DNA from: Eutreptiella sp. 'Long Island Sound 2002'
Taxonomy: Eukaryota > Euglenozoa > Euglenophyceae > Eutreptiales > Eutreptiaceae
Direction: 5' to 3'
Assembly: GCA_964036045.1 (NCBI GenBank)
Contig: OZ038380.1
Span: 188,262,694 to 188,326,693, forward strand
DNA length: 64,000 nt
Numbering within the stretch: the stretch's first letter is position 1; the number at the start of each line of letters is the position of its first letter. Positions 20,451-30,728 of this stretch are shown one piece after another. Both the position numbers and the translations under genes were made by a program. The notes under the pieces were generated by a model, which did not search any database, was not told the origin of the DNA, and worked only from the letters and a program-made list of their open reading frames with translations.

Positions 20451-22748
20451 GGGGCAGGGGGGGGGGGTGGGGACGGTGCCGTCACCCTGCACAAAAAACT
20501 GCGACCCAAACCCCAAACTCCGCTGGCGGTTGTTACCCACATGATCTCTGTGTCAGAGACATCACTGGTCCTGCAGGACTCACACGTGCCATTGAGCCCC
20601 ACAACAGGTTCCCTTAGCCCCCCCCCCCCCCCGTAGGTCCACATTGGACGTTGAGGTGCCTTTACAACCCCCCTGACGACACGGGAGGAGGGATGGCACA
20701 TGGGGGGGCGAAGATATTGCACCCTTACTGCACCCTTTCTGGGGACAGGGACCGTCCTTTCTGGGGACAGGGATCGTCCTCACCTCAGGCAAGTCCAATC
20801 ACTGGTCCCTGTCCCCAGAAAGGGACCTCCTCAGCGCCATGCAAGAACATGTGCCAGCAAACAACACGACAACGCGAGAAGCAGTCCATTCTGCACACAC
20901 AACAACTGCACCGGGTGTTGGCAGATTACTACGGTGTGGTGAATTTGCGGGCCGGTGGGAGGGGAGGGCTTGCGAGGGGATGCAGTTGTTGGGTGTGTGC
21001 CATCTCCGGTGCATTAAGAGATCAGTGCTGGATATCGGGGCGACTGTAGTTCTCATGCAGTTTGTGAATAGAAGCAACGAACCTCCACAGATTATATGGC
21101 GCAGTTCAGTTGTGCCCGCGCCCATTGTCCCGGACAGAGGGACAGACTTGATGCATCGCTGGACTGCCATCCGCTGGCGATGAACTGTCCCTTGCCCCAA
21201 GTACGGGGGGTTCGCCAATTGGGTCACCACTTCGTGGAGGGATGCAAAGGGCAGAAGCTGGAATCAGGGCCTGGCAACCCCCCTCCACCCGACCACACTC
21301 CACCTGGCACTCAGATGCAGGGCCCCACTTGCACTGGGAGTCATTTGGAAACCCAGTGTGTCTCAGAAGGTTCTTCAGTGTCCCTGGGCCATATGTCACA
21401 CTTGAGCAGGTACATGTCAGGGATAGGTGGTGCCCAAGTGCCATGTGTCCTACCCTTTCAGGTTACAGGTTCAGACCCCACTGTGCACACTATGCCCCAG
21501 AAACCTGAACAAGACGGCAAAACGGATCAGCAAGACCCAGGAACACAAAGAAAGACAATTGCACACACAGTGCCCGACTCGGAATATGCTCATTTACGTT
21601 GCCACTGACCATTGCAAGCGGACACGCGATCCCTGTGTCATGCTGCATGGAACCGCGGTCAGAGGTCAGCAATCCCCTCGTGACACGGAAGGAGTCCTTG
21701 GCAACACTCGTTGGCGAACGGGCATAAACACAGAGTGAACACAATGCTGCCCCAGTCGGTTCGTCAGGGGCCCGTTCTGCAAAGGGGGCTTGTTGAGCTG
21801 TATTAAGATCTGTGACCGCCGTCAATGGTGACCCCTTGCTGGCACACACAGCACAGTCATGGCAATGAGCTGTGGACGGACTGATGGGACAACTGCACAA
21901 ACAATCAGCAACCAGCAGCGTGACCTACAATATCGTGTCCAGTGCATAAAACCTGTTCACAAAACCTGAAAGCGACCGATTCGCGGCAACCATTCGGGAG
22001 GACTCGGGGGATTCAGGTCTCGAATTTGGGCAGGGGGAGCGTATACGGCAGCTAGACGTGGACCATGGACTTGCTGCTGATCACAATATCATTCGATCTA
22101 TGCCACACCAACGGGCGCGTGGGTGTTGCTTGGTACCCTTACCTGATCTTTGTCTTGTTGTCGATTGTTGTTGCCCGAGGTGGCTTCAAGAAGCAGGCTC
22201 CGCATGGTCACACCACAAGGCAGAGTTCTGGGCCTTCGGACACAGAACACTGGAGTGCCCAACGTGTGTGTGCAAATTGACGCACACTCCGGCCAAACCA
22301 GAACAGCCATACCGCCCCGACAGCACACATTTACACCCAATTGCGACAGTGAAAGATGTGTCTGTGAACACGAACACGAGGAATCGTAGCACCACCCACA
22401 GCCCTCGCAAGCCAAGTCATTCAGAATCTGGAGCCGTATGACACACCCTGGGCACAGCTCAGTGGTGTGTTGTAGGATGAGATTCGCATGGACAACATCG
22501 ATTGTGGCCTCGGAATTGGCTATTGGGCAGGGTCATCCAGAGTAAGTTTCCGACCCATGCGGGGGAGGGGGGTTATGCAGTCGTCATGTGAGCAACGCCA
22601 ATCAAAAAAACTTGTTTTCGCTGTAAACGCGGGTGGCAAAACCCATTCCACTTTCCGGACAACGAAGTAGCGATGCAGTGAGAGGAGGGCGACATGGGCG
22701 CACCAGGGCACCGCGCACGCGGCACGTCCGGCGGCGGCGGGGGGGTCG
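20451..22748. other. Intergenic, nothing recognised
   Basis: Downstream flank of the transporter gene. C/G runs near 20455 and 20619. The phrase CTGGGGACAGGGA is repeated near 20740-20830, partly inverted. No coding domain or RNA gene found. Confidence 0.4.
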
Positions 22749-24197
22749 CTATGCCTCTACCCCCGTGCGTGGGCACCATGGCAAGTACTGGGCGCTCTCG
22801 TGCAGCAGCGACATGATGTTGGAGTACGTGGACATCACCATGGCCACGAGCCCCACGACGACCAGGACGAGGGACCCGGCCGCATCCACACAGCCCCCGA
22901 GCCGCAGAGGGGCCTTTGCGGACCGCATGTGCTGGAGGCAGCAGGCCCCAGGCAGGACGAACCCCAGCATCACAGCCGCAAAGCCCCCGCTGAACTCCAG
23001 GATGGGGCCCAGCGCCACCTGCGGCAGGTACAGCCCGCACACGAGGGTGAACAGGAACAGCAGGAGGGTGATGGTCCAGTGGGCCGGGTGCTTGCCGGCC
23101 GCGCACTTGTGGTGGACCAGGATCGACTGGATGGCCTGCCGTGCGACGAAGAACTCCATGGGGTACGTCAGGAACATGGTCAGCGCCAGCAGGAGCCGCG
23201 CCACGTTGGCGTACGGGTCGTCGGCCATCAGGTTGTTGAGGATGTTGCTTCGCGTGCAGCGCAGGAAGCTCGCGTACCCGGTGGTGGCCATCAGCAGCGA
23301 CAGCACCGTGGCGAGGGTGACGGAGGCCTTCGACACCCAGGCCCACTTCTCGGGGCGCTGCAGGGAATTGCGGACCAGGAACGAGGAGTGCTGGCACACG
23401 AAGGCGAAGCAGATGCCCCCAAACGCCTGCGGGAAATGGTCGTGCACTACGCTGTAGGCCTCCTCCGGGAAGCCTTCCGCCTCCCGCTGCTGGTGCAGCG
23501 CGTAGATGCCCTGCATGTCCGCGGTGGACGGGGACCGGAAGATCACCACCACCACGATCACGCAGACCGCCATGATGGACAGGAAGCTCGTGCTGCCCAG
23601 TTTGCCGATGTCCTTCAGGGCACTCAACGGGAAGCAGATGAAGACGGCGCACAGGAAGATAATGGTGCGCCGCTGTTGGAAGAAGGCCAGCCCGGTGAAG
23701 CGGAGCAGCACCACCGGCACCGTGTCCCCAATGATGACCAGGTACGCCAGCATTGCCCCGGTCGCGAAGAACCACATGCAGACGGTCGTCACCCAGAAGC
23801 CCGCGTTGCCAAAGAGGGAGTGGCACAGGGCTTCATATCCGAGGCAGTCCGCCTTCACGCCTGTGCGGATGAGGAGGTTAACGCTGAAGTCCGTCAGAAT
23901 GGCGATCATCACCAGCATCACCAGCCCCAGCCAGAGCCCGGCGCCGTTCAGGGCGAAGGCAAGCCCAATGATACCCGCGCCTACAATGCTGTTCACGAAG
24001 TTCCAAACGCCGGAGAAGAAGGAGTGGCCGACGGCCGGGACCTGAGTCTGTGCAGCGGGAGCCGGCTCCGGCTCATCCGCGGACATGAGCTGGGTCACCT
24101 GTTCTTTCTTGCTGGTGGGCAGTTCCAGGGAATGCTCCGTCACTTGCAGTTCAATTTGAGCCACGCCAGGTGTGGCCGCATCGGGCGATCCCGTCAT
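22749..24197 (-). CDS. SLC38-like amino-acid transporter (AAAP/APC superfamily)
   Basis: Uninterrupted frame of 482 residues counted from the Met at 24197. An in-frame Met at 24290 would add 31 residues, but the GC-rich coding character begins near 24197. A soluble acidic N-terminal region of about 55 residues precedes about 11 hydrophobic helices. The first carries NSIVGAGIIGLAFAL, the unwound-helix signature of the amino acid/auxin permease family, in which the glycines line the substrate and sodium site. Later helices include LVMLVMIAILTDFSVNLL, FICFPLSALKDIGKLGSTS and GGICFAFVCQHSS. Members move neutral amino acids across the plasma, vacuolar or lysosomal membrane. Substrate and compartment cannot be read here. 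Third codon positions are strongly G/C. No intron is needed and no neighbouring gene is linked to it. Confidence 0.9.
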   Translation of the reverse strand: MTGSPDAATPGVAQIELQVTEHSLELPTSKKEQVTQLMSADEPEPAPAAQTQVPAVGHSFFSGVWNFVNSIVGAGIIGLAFALNGAGLWLGLVMLVMIAILTDFSVNLLIRTGVKADCLGYEALCHSLFGNAGFWVTTVCMWFFATGAMLAYLVIIGDTVPVVLLRFTGLAFFQQRRTIIFLCAVFICFPLSALKDIGKLGSTSFLSIMAVCVIVVVVIFRSPSTADMQGIYALHQQREAEGFPEEAYSVVHDHFPQAFGGICFAFVCQHSSFLVRNSLQRPEKWAWVSKASVTLATVLSLLMATTGYASFLRCTRSNILNNLMADDPYANVARLLLALTMFLTYPMEFFVARQAIQSILVHHKCAAGKHPAHWTITLLLFLFTLVCGLYLPQVALGPILEFSGGFAAVMLGFVLPGACCLQHMRSAKAPLRLGGCVDAAGSLVLVVVGLVAMVMSTYSNIMSLLHESAQYLPWCPRTGVEA

Positions 24198-24605
24198 CGT
24201 TGCAGCAAAGAATGGACTGCAACACCCAGAGAGATGATGTGTGGGGCTTTCTGAACCAGCGAGGGGCATGTCGTGGCCGCGCACCTCCATGTCACTGCCG
24301 TGTTATGGCTGTGTCACTACCTTGAGCCATTCGTATCACATGTATCGTCGTTTTTTATTTTTGCACTGGGATCGGTCGTCTGCTTTCCTATTTTGGATGC
24401 AGCAGAACGGCATCAGGGATGAGAAAGGGGGGGGGGAGATGTTCCGTGTCGGAACGCCTCCATCATACACCGCTACGATGTCTCTCTGTGCCTGAGATAC
24501 CCAGGCCCTGCCGTGGGGGCCTCGCATCTGGCACTCCCAATCCTCTTCTGAGTCCACGAATTTTGCTCAGTTTGGATTGGTGGAGAGTACTCGGGTTGGG
24601 GCAGG
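24198..24605. other. Upstream flank of the transporter gene
   Basis: Probable 5' untranslated or promoter region. No motif can be assigned. A G run lies near 24426-24436. Confidence 0.35.
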
Positions 24606-24610
24606 TAGTT

Positions 24611-24667
24611 GTGCAGTCTACACCCGTCTACACCCGTCTACACCCGTCTACACCAGTCTACACTCTT
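24611..24667. repeat. Minisatellite, about 11-bp unit CGTCTACACC
   Basis: Five tandem units of GTCTACACCC(C/A) form a short perfect-looking array. Confidence 0.9.
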
Positions 24668-24879
24668 GTTTGTTAAACCGCACCGGATGGACAATCATGG
24701 ATGCCTTGGAAGTATTTTTGGGGATAGGAAAAAGCTATCCATTTGGGACCCCCCCCCCCCCTCTCACAAGGCTTCAAAACTCCGTCCCTCACCAAAGCCC
24801 GTGCCATGATCAGGCCTTCCGGAGAAATGTCTGGCATGGTCCCCAAATCGTGCGCAGCCACGTGTGAGAAGTCCAGGGA

Positions 24880-25890
24880 GGCGGGTAAATCCCAAATAAG
24901 CTCAGGCCTCGGGATATTGCCTACTGGACCCTTGATCTGTCAGTATGTATTGGGATTCATACTTGAATCCATTCACTTGGATTCTCTTCTTGTTTTGCAA
25001 TATATCGATGACTTTTTGGTGGTGGGCTACGGTAGAAATCGTGTTCGCTCGGCCGTTGGGGCCCTAAGTGAAGCCCTCCGGAAAGCGGGCGCCATTATAA
25101 GTATTAAAAGTGTGCTGGAACTTGTGTCTGAGATACCATGGTTGGGTAAGCAATTGGTTTTCTCTGGTCCGAGGGGTTTTCCCTAAAGGACACGGCTGGA
25201 CTTCCTTGGTCGGCCTCTGGATCAGGGTAGCAGTATTGCCCCTCACAAAAAAGCATGCACGACGCATTCTAGGGAGGTATGTTTGGGCTTTGTGGCCCAA
25301 TGCAGGGTATGCGCCATTCTTATCACGATGGTGGGCCCATTGCCAATGGGATGAAAACTGGCTGCAAAATTGCCCTCTCTCATTACTTACCAGTCTCTTA
25401 CGCTGCCTCATTATGTCATTATGTCATTATGTTGTGGTTGGACCCCGAAGCCCCTATTACCTTTGTCTATATGTGGCAGGGGAATTTTGTTCATCGACGC
25501 TGCATACGATGTAGACAGATTTAAAGTAGGCATCTGGGGTCCTGTGCTGGGAGGCAGGGTGTTTCACTGTTCCCCCTTCGTGAAGACACAACAGAAGGCG
25601 GAACTTGAGGCCCTGGTAAGGGGAGTGCGTCTCTGCAGTAATATAGGATGGCCAGTTTGGCGTGTGGTGGGTGATAGCGAATCCGCTCTCAGCTACGTGT
25701 CGGCGGTGAAGGCTGGAGCTCGTTTGAAGCGCCAAAACAAACACCTCTGTAGGCCTTTTTATTTACTGCGGCGCCTTGAGTCCTCTGTGTATCTGAGTAT
25801 GTCCCATGGGACCTCAACCCAGCAAATTGCTTGTCCAGGGTTGACTCAGATTGGGGTGCCAGTGTAACGACTGCATGCTAGGAAGGGTGG
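24880..25890 (+). pseudogene. Reverse transcriptase/RNase H of a DIRS- or Ty3-like retroelement
   Basis: The plus strand encodes the end of a reverse transcriptase palm: LLVLQYIDDFLVVGYG with the catalytic YIDD at 25001-25012, followed by the helix-strand stretch ending IPWLGKQLVFSG, as in DIRS, Ngaro and Ty3 enzymes. After a frameshifted stretch a typical RNase H follows. It has FIDAAYDVD (first Asp, about 25490), QQKAELEAL (Glu), WRVVGDSESAL (second Asp) and, one frame over, NPANCLSRVDSDWG near 25815-25855. The NPA-x-x-LSR end is characteristic of this group. Frameshifts between the domains and loss of the upstream palm show that the copy is dead. Minus-strand frames converge on it from the right. 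Confidence 0.75.
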
Positions 25891-26351
25891 AGAAGGACAG
25901 GCACTGCTCTTGCGTAAACCTTCTAGTCTCCCACCGTTTGACACCCTTCCCCCAGTAGTTGTAGCACTTCTGGTCCCCCGTATGGTCTGTGAATGGGTGT
26001 TTCCTGCGGTGCCTTAGCCAATCTCCACAATCGGGGCCTTTGTACCTCTTTCTCCCGTCCCAGCTGGACCCCCACTTTAAGGGCCGAAACGCATCCTCGC
26101 AAGGATCCTGCCTGGTATCCGGACGCACACATGGATAACAATACTTTTTCCGCCAGGCACTAGGTTTGGTCCCATGGGCATGTACCTCCAATTCTAGCGA
26201 ACCCCCGAAGGTGGGTTGTGTACGAGTGACGTGTGCTTGGTTTCCACGTGGATACCAAGCATGCCGATGCACACTCCGACAGGTCGAGTTCCCCTAGATG
26301 AACCCAAGCTTCCACGATTTTTGGCCACTTGATGAACTTTTCGGGAGCCAC
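25860..26351 (-). pseudogene. Recombinase N-terminal-like and zinc-ligand-rich ORF remnant
   Basis: The minus strand at 26160-26351 reads KWPKIVEAWVHLGELDLSEC and then STWKPSTRHSYTTHLRGFARI. The W-K-P-S-T-R-x-x-Y-x-x-H-L pattern is typical of the N-terminal core-binding part of tyrosine recombinases in DIRS-type retroelements. In a shifted frame, about 25900-26160 has several paired cysteines and histidines (YCYPC, PDCGDW, HRRKH), suggesting a zinc-binding segment rather than the recombinase catalytic R-H-R-Y domain, which I could not find. Frames are broken. Its position facing the plus-strand RT/RNase H suggests one composite element. Confidence 0.45.
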
Positions 26352-26462
26352 TGTGGTTGGGACTTGTGTGGGGTTTTTGGTGACCCAGTCTAGTCGTCGT
26401 TTAGCAAATCCCGGTATTGACGGCCAGAATGGGGTATCCCGTCATTCCAATCTCGGGCACAT

Positions 26463-27473
26463 TCAGACCCAGTGTGTCTCGATGACACCATGCCGTCGAC
26501 AGGTTTTACAGGGCCCCACTGGTGAAGAATCGGATCGCACCCACTCCCCACAATGTACCTCAAAAAATTCGACTCCATCAACGACTTTAAATCGTTTTTT
26601 CATTACCTTTTTCAGGCGCGCCCCTGCAGGACTAAGGCCAGAGGTGAAATCAAGGTTGGAGAAGGCCTGTTTTGACGATGAGGAATCTGATTCGTACCGA
26701 TTCTTGTAGCAATAGACTGATGAGTATATCAGCATCCATAAGGCCTCCACCATTTGAATCGCTGCCGCATTCATCTCTAGGGACCTCGGTGGTGTAGATG
26801 GATCTCCTCCCATTGGCGTGTCCCCTGTTGCTGCCACAATTTCGGTCTAGATAGTCTCATCCTTGCGCTGCTCCTCGGACAAGGAAAATAGAAGGGGTTT
26901 TTGCGAGTGATCGTTATATTGGTGAGTCATCTGCATTCTCTCGACTAGCAACGGTTCCTTTAGGATGGCACATTTGAGGAAGTAGATTGTCCGGGTCACC
27001 CACTGTGAATGGTTCCAGACCCCTGACAGTTTGTGAAGTTCCTTCAGCGACAAAGGGGGGATTTTATCCTCTTGCGTCTTTGGGGCCTCTGACAGGCGGT
27101 TTACCTTCTCTGTGAGCGATTGGATCAAATCTGCCTGTCCCTGAAGCAGGGACATCAGTGCAAGATCAGTCCTAGGAGGGCTCGGTTTCGGTTCCTGTGA
27201 TACCCGCTCAAAGTTCCCAAATCCCATGTTCAATGTGATCTTTTCCGTCAGGGTGTATCCAATGATGCAGTCCACAAGCTGTTCCTCAGATCCATAAAAG
27301 CCCACAGCCCCTGCAAAACCCTCCGGCCACTTTGATTTGTTATCGCCCAGCTGTGTGAGGGATTTGTTGATACGTACCTTGGCCCTAGTGGCAGATGTGT
27401 TCTCTCTAACAGCATTGTGAACCCCTGCCTCTAAGTAATCTCCTAATTCCATACCATCAGACATCAGTGGCAA
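26463..27473 (-). pseudogene. Retroelement-associated ORFs of unknown function (possible gag)
   Basis: Two successive minus-strand frames, 26847-27473 (208 codons) and 26463-26837 (124 codons), are separated by a single stop region. The first has a helical, coiled-coil-prone stretch (LLQGQADLIQSLTEKVNRL). The second ends with a cysteine/histidine cluster (HCGEW, CKTCRRH). I recognise no family. Their place upstream of the recombinase-like remnant on the same strand suggests structural or gag-like proteins of the same element. This rests on position only. Confidence 0.4.
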
Positions 27474-27839
27474 CCCTTCGGCGAGTATTAAAAACAGATT
27501 TGAACCATGAAATAAAATATGCAGGACATGAAACCCAAGTTTGCCTGCAGCAAAGAGTCACATTGATTTGTATGTGTGTGGTGGTTAGCAGATACGTTGT
27601 GGCGCCAGCTGTGACAGCCTATGGATACCCTACCGGATCAGATTAGGACAATAGATGGTGATGCCCCAGCGGTTTACAAAGATCCGGTTGTGCCACAAGG
27701 GTGGGTCCTGGGACACCGTCATGGGCAGGTGACAGTGGGGTGCGCCATGAGCAACGAAAACGATTTTGCAGATTTACCCAGCAACGGCATATGCTTCTAC
27801 GGCAGTCGACCCAATTGCAAAGTGGGAAGGAAAACTGGA
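27474..27839. other. Short gap between retroelement remnants
   Basis: No feature recognised. A plus-strand frame (27621-27923) has no family resemblance. Confidence 0.35.
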
Positions 27840-28640
27840 TCTCATAGCACCCCATTTTCGGAGGCCCACGCCACAAATGGTGGGGTGACTGCTTGGGGTA
27901 AAATGGCCGTGTCAAAAGAATGATGCACGAATGCGGATGCGTGTTGCCACAACAGAAACTTCCTGGGTGTGAGCAAGTTGTAGCCACCCTGTTTCTCATC
28001 TTGTGACATAATGGGCAGTGTGATGCCATAGTGTGTGAGGTGCACGGCAGGGGTATAGACATACTTAAGAGAGGCGATGACTGCTCTATCACGAAAGACA
28101 ACACGTGCAGGCAGAGATAGTAGCGGGAGGATCCAGGATTCTATAAGGGCGATGCGTTGTTCTTGTATGTCCCAGTGTTGTAGGGCCTTTGAACGGCGAG
28201 CCAAAGGCTAGTTGGGGGGTGACATGTCCAAATTTCACTCCTAGATACTTAGCGGAGTCCCGCACTTTCATGGTCGCTTGGCCAGTTGGGCTTTAAATTG
28301 TGTGTTCCAACCCCCTTTAGGGACCAGTATGGACTTATTGAAATTGACACTGAGACCTACTATGAAGTCAAACTCAGCTAAGGCTTGCTAGCATTCACGC
28401 AGCTTGGAGGGGATGGTCCTCGGTCTCCGTGAAAAATGAGCATGATGTCATCAGCGTACAGTAGGATCCGGACGTTGTTTACTTGCTCTTGAAGCTTCGA
28501 TACAATGGGAGAGATGAGAAGGCAGAACAACAAAGGGGAGAGAGGGCAGCCCTGTCTAACACCAAATTTAGGGCAGAAGTCTTGTCCGATACGGATTCTT
28601 GCCGGGAGCACAAGCATGAGTGGGGCGGCAAACAAAAACA
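27840..28640 (-). pseudogene. LINE reverse transcriptase remnant
   Basis: The minus strand encodes GVRQGCPLSPLLFCLLISPI (the thumb/palm block typical of non-LTR reverse transcriptases), then VRILLYADDIMLIFHG with the catalytic YADD at 28447-28458. After frame breaks come KYLGVKFG and the C-terminal connector with SWILPLLSLPARVVF, LPIMSQ and FLLWQHASAFVHH, ending near 27840. No endonuclease or ORF1 is present, and the 5' side is cut off by the minisatellite at 28655-28965. It is a truncated, inactive copy. Confidence 0.8.
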
Positions 28641-28654
28641 ATAGACAAAAAATG

Positions 28655-28965
28655 AAGTGCCGACATAAGCCCCACCGTATCGGGGGACTGATGAAGTGGT
28701 CACATAACACCACGGTCGCAATAAGACTAAAGTGGCTACATAAACCATACCATGGAAAGAATGAAGTGGCTAGATGCCCATCACTTGCATAGCCACAACC
28801 ATGTAGCCACTTCATTCTTTCCCCAATACCACAGGTTTTGGTTATATACAAGCCACTTCATTCTTTCCCCAACTTGGCATGGGTTATGTAGCCACTTCAT
28901 TTGTTCTCCAATGTGGCAGGGGTTATGTAGCCAGTTCTTTCTTTCTCCAATGCCGTAGGCCAAGT
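28655..28965. repeat. Minisatellite cluster A (GTAGCCACTTCATT family), with internal inversion
   Basis: Units of roughly 45 bp contain TATGTAGCCACTTCATTCTT followed by YCCCAAT or similar and GGCAGGGGT. To the left of about 28790 the units run inverted (AATGAAGTGGCTACATAA). The junction at 28754-28823 is a hairpin with a stem of about 22 bp, beginning GGAAAGAATGAAGTGGCTA. It truncates the LINE on its left. Confidence 0.8.
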
Positions 28966-29689
28966 TGTTGCACTATGTGCACACTGTGCGCGCATTGCGT
29001 AGTGCCCACGCAATGAAACCTAGCAGGGAGGAAGGGAGGAAACGACCCTGCAGTTATGCGCGCGCCACAAGGGGTCTTATATCCTTGGTGGTTGGTGGCC
29101 GTGGCCGAGCGCAATCTGCTGTTGCATGAGTGTGTTGAAAGATGGTGGCGGCCTTCTTGGGACATAGGGATTGTGCTTTGACCCGATTGGGGCACAACTT
29201 GTAGCAATATGCAGCACAATGTGGGCCATGATTGACAAGCCATGCTACTGATTCGCAATGATCCGAAAGTGCGGATGCAGGGTTCAAGTGCTAGCTCATA
29301 AAGAGGATCCACAAAGGACATTGTTTCCTTCAGAGAGTGGCACATAGCACAAAATTCTGTATGTTGGCAACGACTTAAACCCAGCTTTGGCCCTTTTTCA
29401 AAAAGTCGGTGTTCCATAGCACGTTTTTCTTTTACGCTTCCTATCCATTGAGGATGTGGCACATTTGAATTGCCACCCATTTTCAGCCATTTCATCCCAT
29501 TTTCACCTGGGTTGGCTCCATGTTCTTTGTTATAGGTGGGTGTTGGATTATGTTGATGGGGAATCACTGGACGCGGACACTGTGCACATTCACAATGCAA
29601 CAAATCGGCAGGTGGGTTGTTACACACTCCTAAGCGGATTCCAACCTTCGTGGCCACTGCCTCACATTGTGTGCATGGCATTCCCATAG
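28966..29689. other. Spacer between minisatellite clusters
   Basis: No domain recognised. A long minus-strand frame (28923-29687) is open but low in coding character. Confidence 0.35.
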
Positions 29690-29885
29690 AGTCTACATGG
29701 CCACTTCATTCCTTTGCCGTTACCATAGGGCTGATGTAGCACTACTGGTTTTCCGGTTGCGGTAGGGTTTTTTGGTTCTATACGACCCACTTCATTCATT
29801 TCCCAACTTGGCAGGGCGTATTTAGCCACTTCATTTGTTCCTCGATGCGGCCGGGGTTATGTAGCCACTTCTCTCCTTTCCTAAG
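29690..29885. repeat. Minisatellite cluster B (GTAGCCACTTCATT family)
   Basis: Four or five diverged units of the same repeat as 28655-28965, all in one orientation. Confidence 0.75.
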
Positions 29886-30359
29886 GCAATAGGGCTTTTT
29901 CGCTATATATATGGGGACGCCCTTGCACTGTGCACTACTTTTTAGACCAAGTTCCCCCTGAATAGCCCCCAAGCACACCCCTTCCAAACGCCCTTGCATC
30001 ACAATTGCCTCAGGAGCAGGTCCTATTGTAGACCCTGGGAGACCTTCTTCCGGGGGGGGGGGGGGGGATTCCACGAATGGGGGTGGGAGGATGGGCCATC
30101 TAGCACAGCCCCACTGCCAACCATCTCGGGATGACAGCATGGTACGTCTTGGCTAGCACTTGGCATGGATGAAGCCAATGAGGTCACCTTCGATGATGGT
30201 ACTTGGATGTGATACAGCACTTGGAGAGGATGCTGGATTGTCCCTCGGCCTTGATCGTGATCCTCAGGTCCGACATCAGCCGTGCCGGCCTAGGGTCCTC
30301 ATGATGGTGAGAAAACAACATGGATACATCACCTCTGCCTTGTGGAGGTCCCAAGGTGT

Positions 30360-30602
30360 GGAGAAATCAACCTAGAAAAGAGTGGATGTGGTGGATGAGC
30401 AAAAAAATGTGAAAAAAAGAGGAAATGGGTGAAACTAGGTGAACATCCAAAAATGCCATATCCCCAATGTGGAAGAAGCATCAAAACCTACTTTCAAACA
30501 ACAATGATGCCCCTAGTATCACAAAGTATGGGTCTCTAGTACGGCCACACGCCCAAATAGTTGCATTGCTCTTGCAATGCGCTAAGTGTGCCCCCTATGC
30601 CA
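30360..30602. repeat. Dispersed repeat R3, copy a
   Basis: About 240 bp aligned with 58648-58902. Shared strings include GAAATCAA, CATCAAA, ACAATGATGCCCCTAGTATC and CCAAATAGTTGCA. The copies are diverged but collinear, in the same orientation. R3a runs directly into minisatellite cluster C. Confidence 0.8.
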
Positions 30603-30728
30603 CTTCATTCATTTCCCAACCTGGCAGGGCTTACACAGCCACTTCATTTCTTCCCTGCTGCAGCAGGGGTTATGTAGCCACTTCATTATTTTCGCAATTC
30701 CGTAGAGGTTGCGTGGCCACTTCATTGT
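30598..30728. repeat. Minisatellite cluster C (GTAGCCACTTCATT family)
   Basis: Three units of the repeat seen at 28655-28965 and 29690-29885. Clusters A, B and C begin about 0.9-1.0 kb apart. Confidence 0.75.

Noticed and set aside
22800-24254. Long plus-strand frame opposite the transporter gene
   Set aside because: It is the antisense of a GC-rich coding region. The product is His/Gln/Arg/Glu-rich without domains, while the minus strand gives a clear transporter.
28781-28963. CRISPR-like array at the GTAGCCACTTCATT repeats
   Set aside because: Units are tandem and diverged without unique equal-length spacers, and the DNA is eukaryotic.
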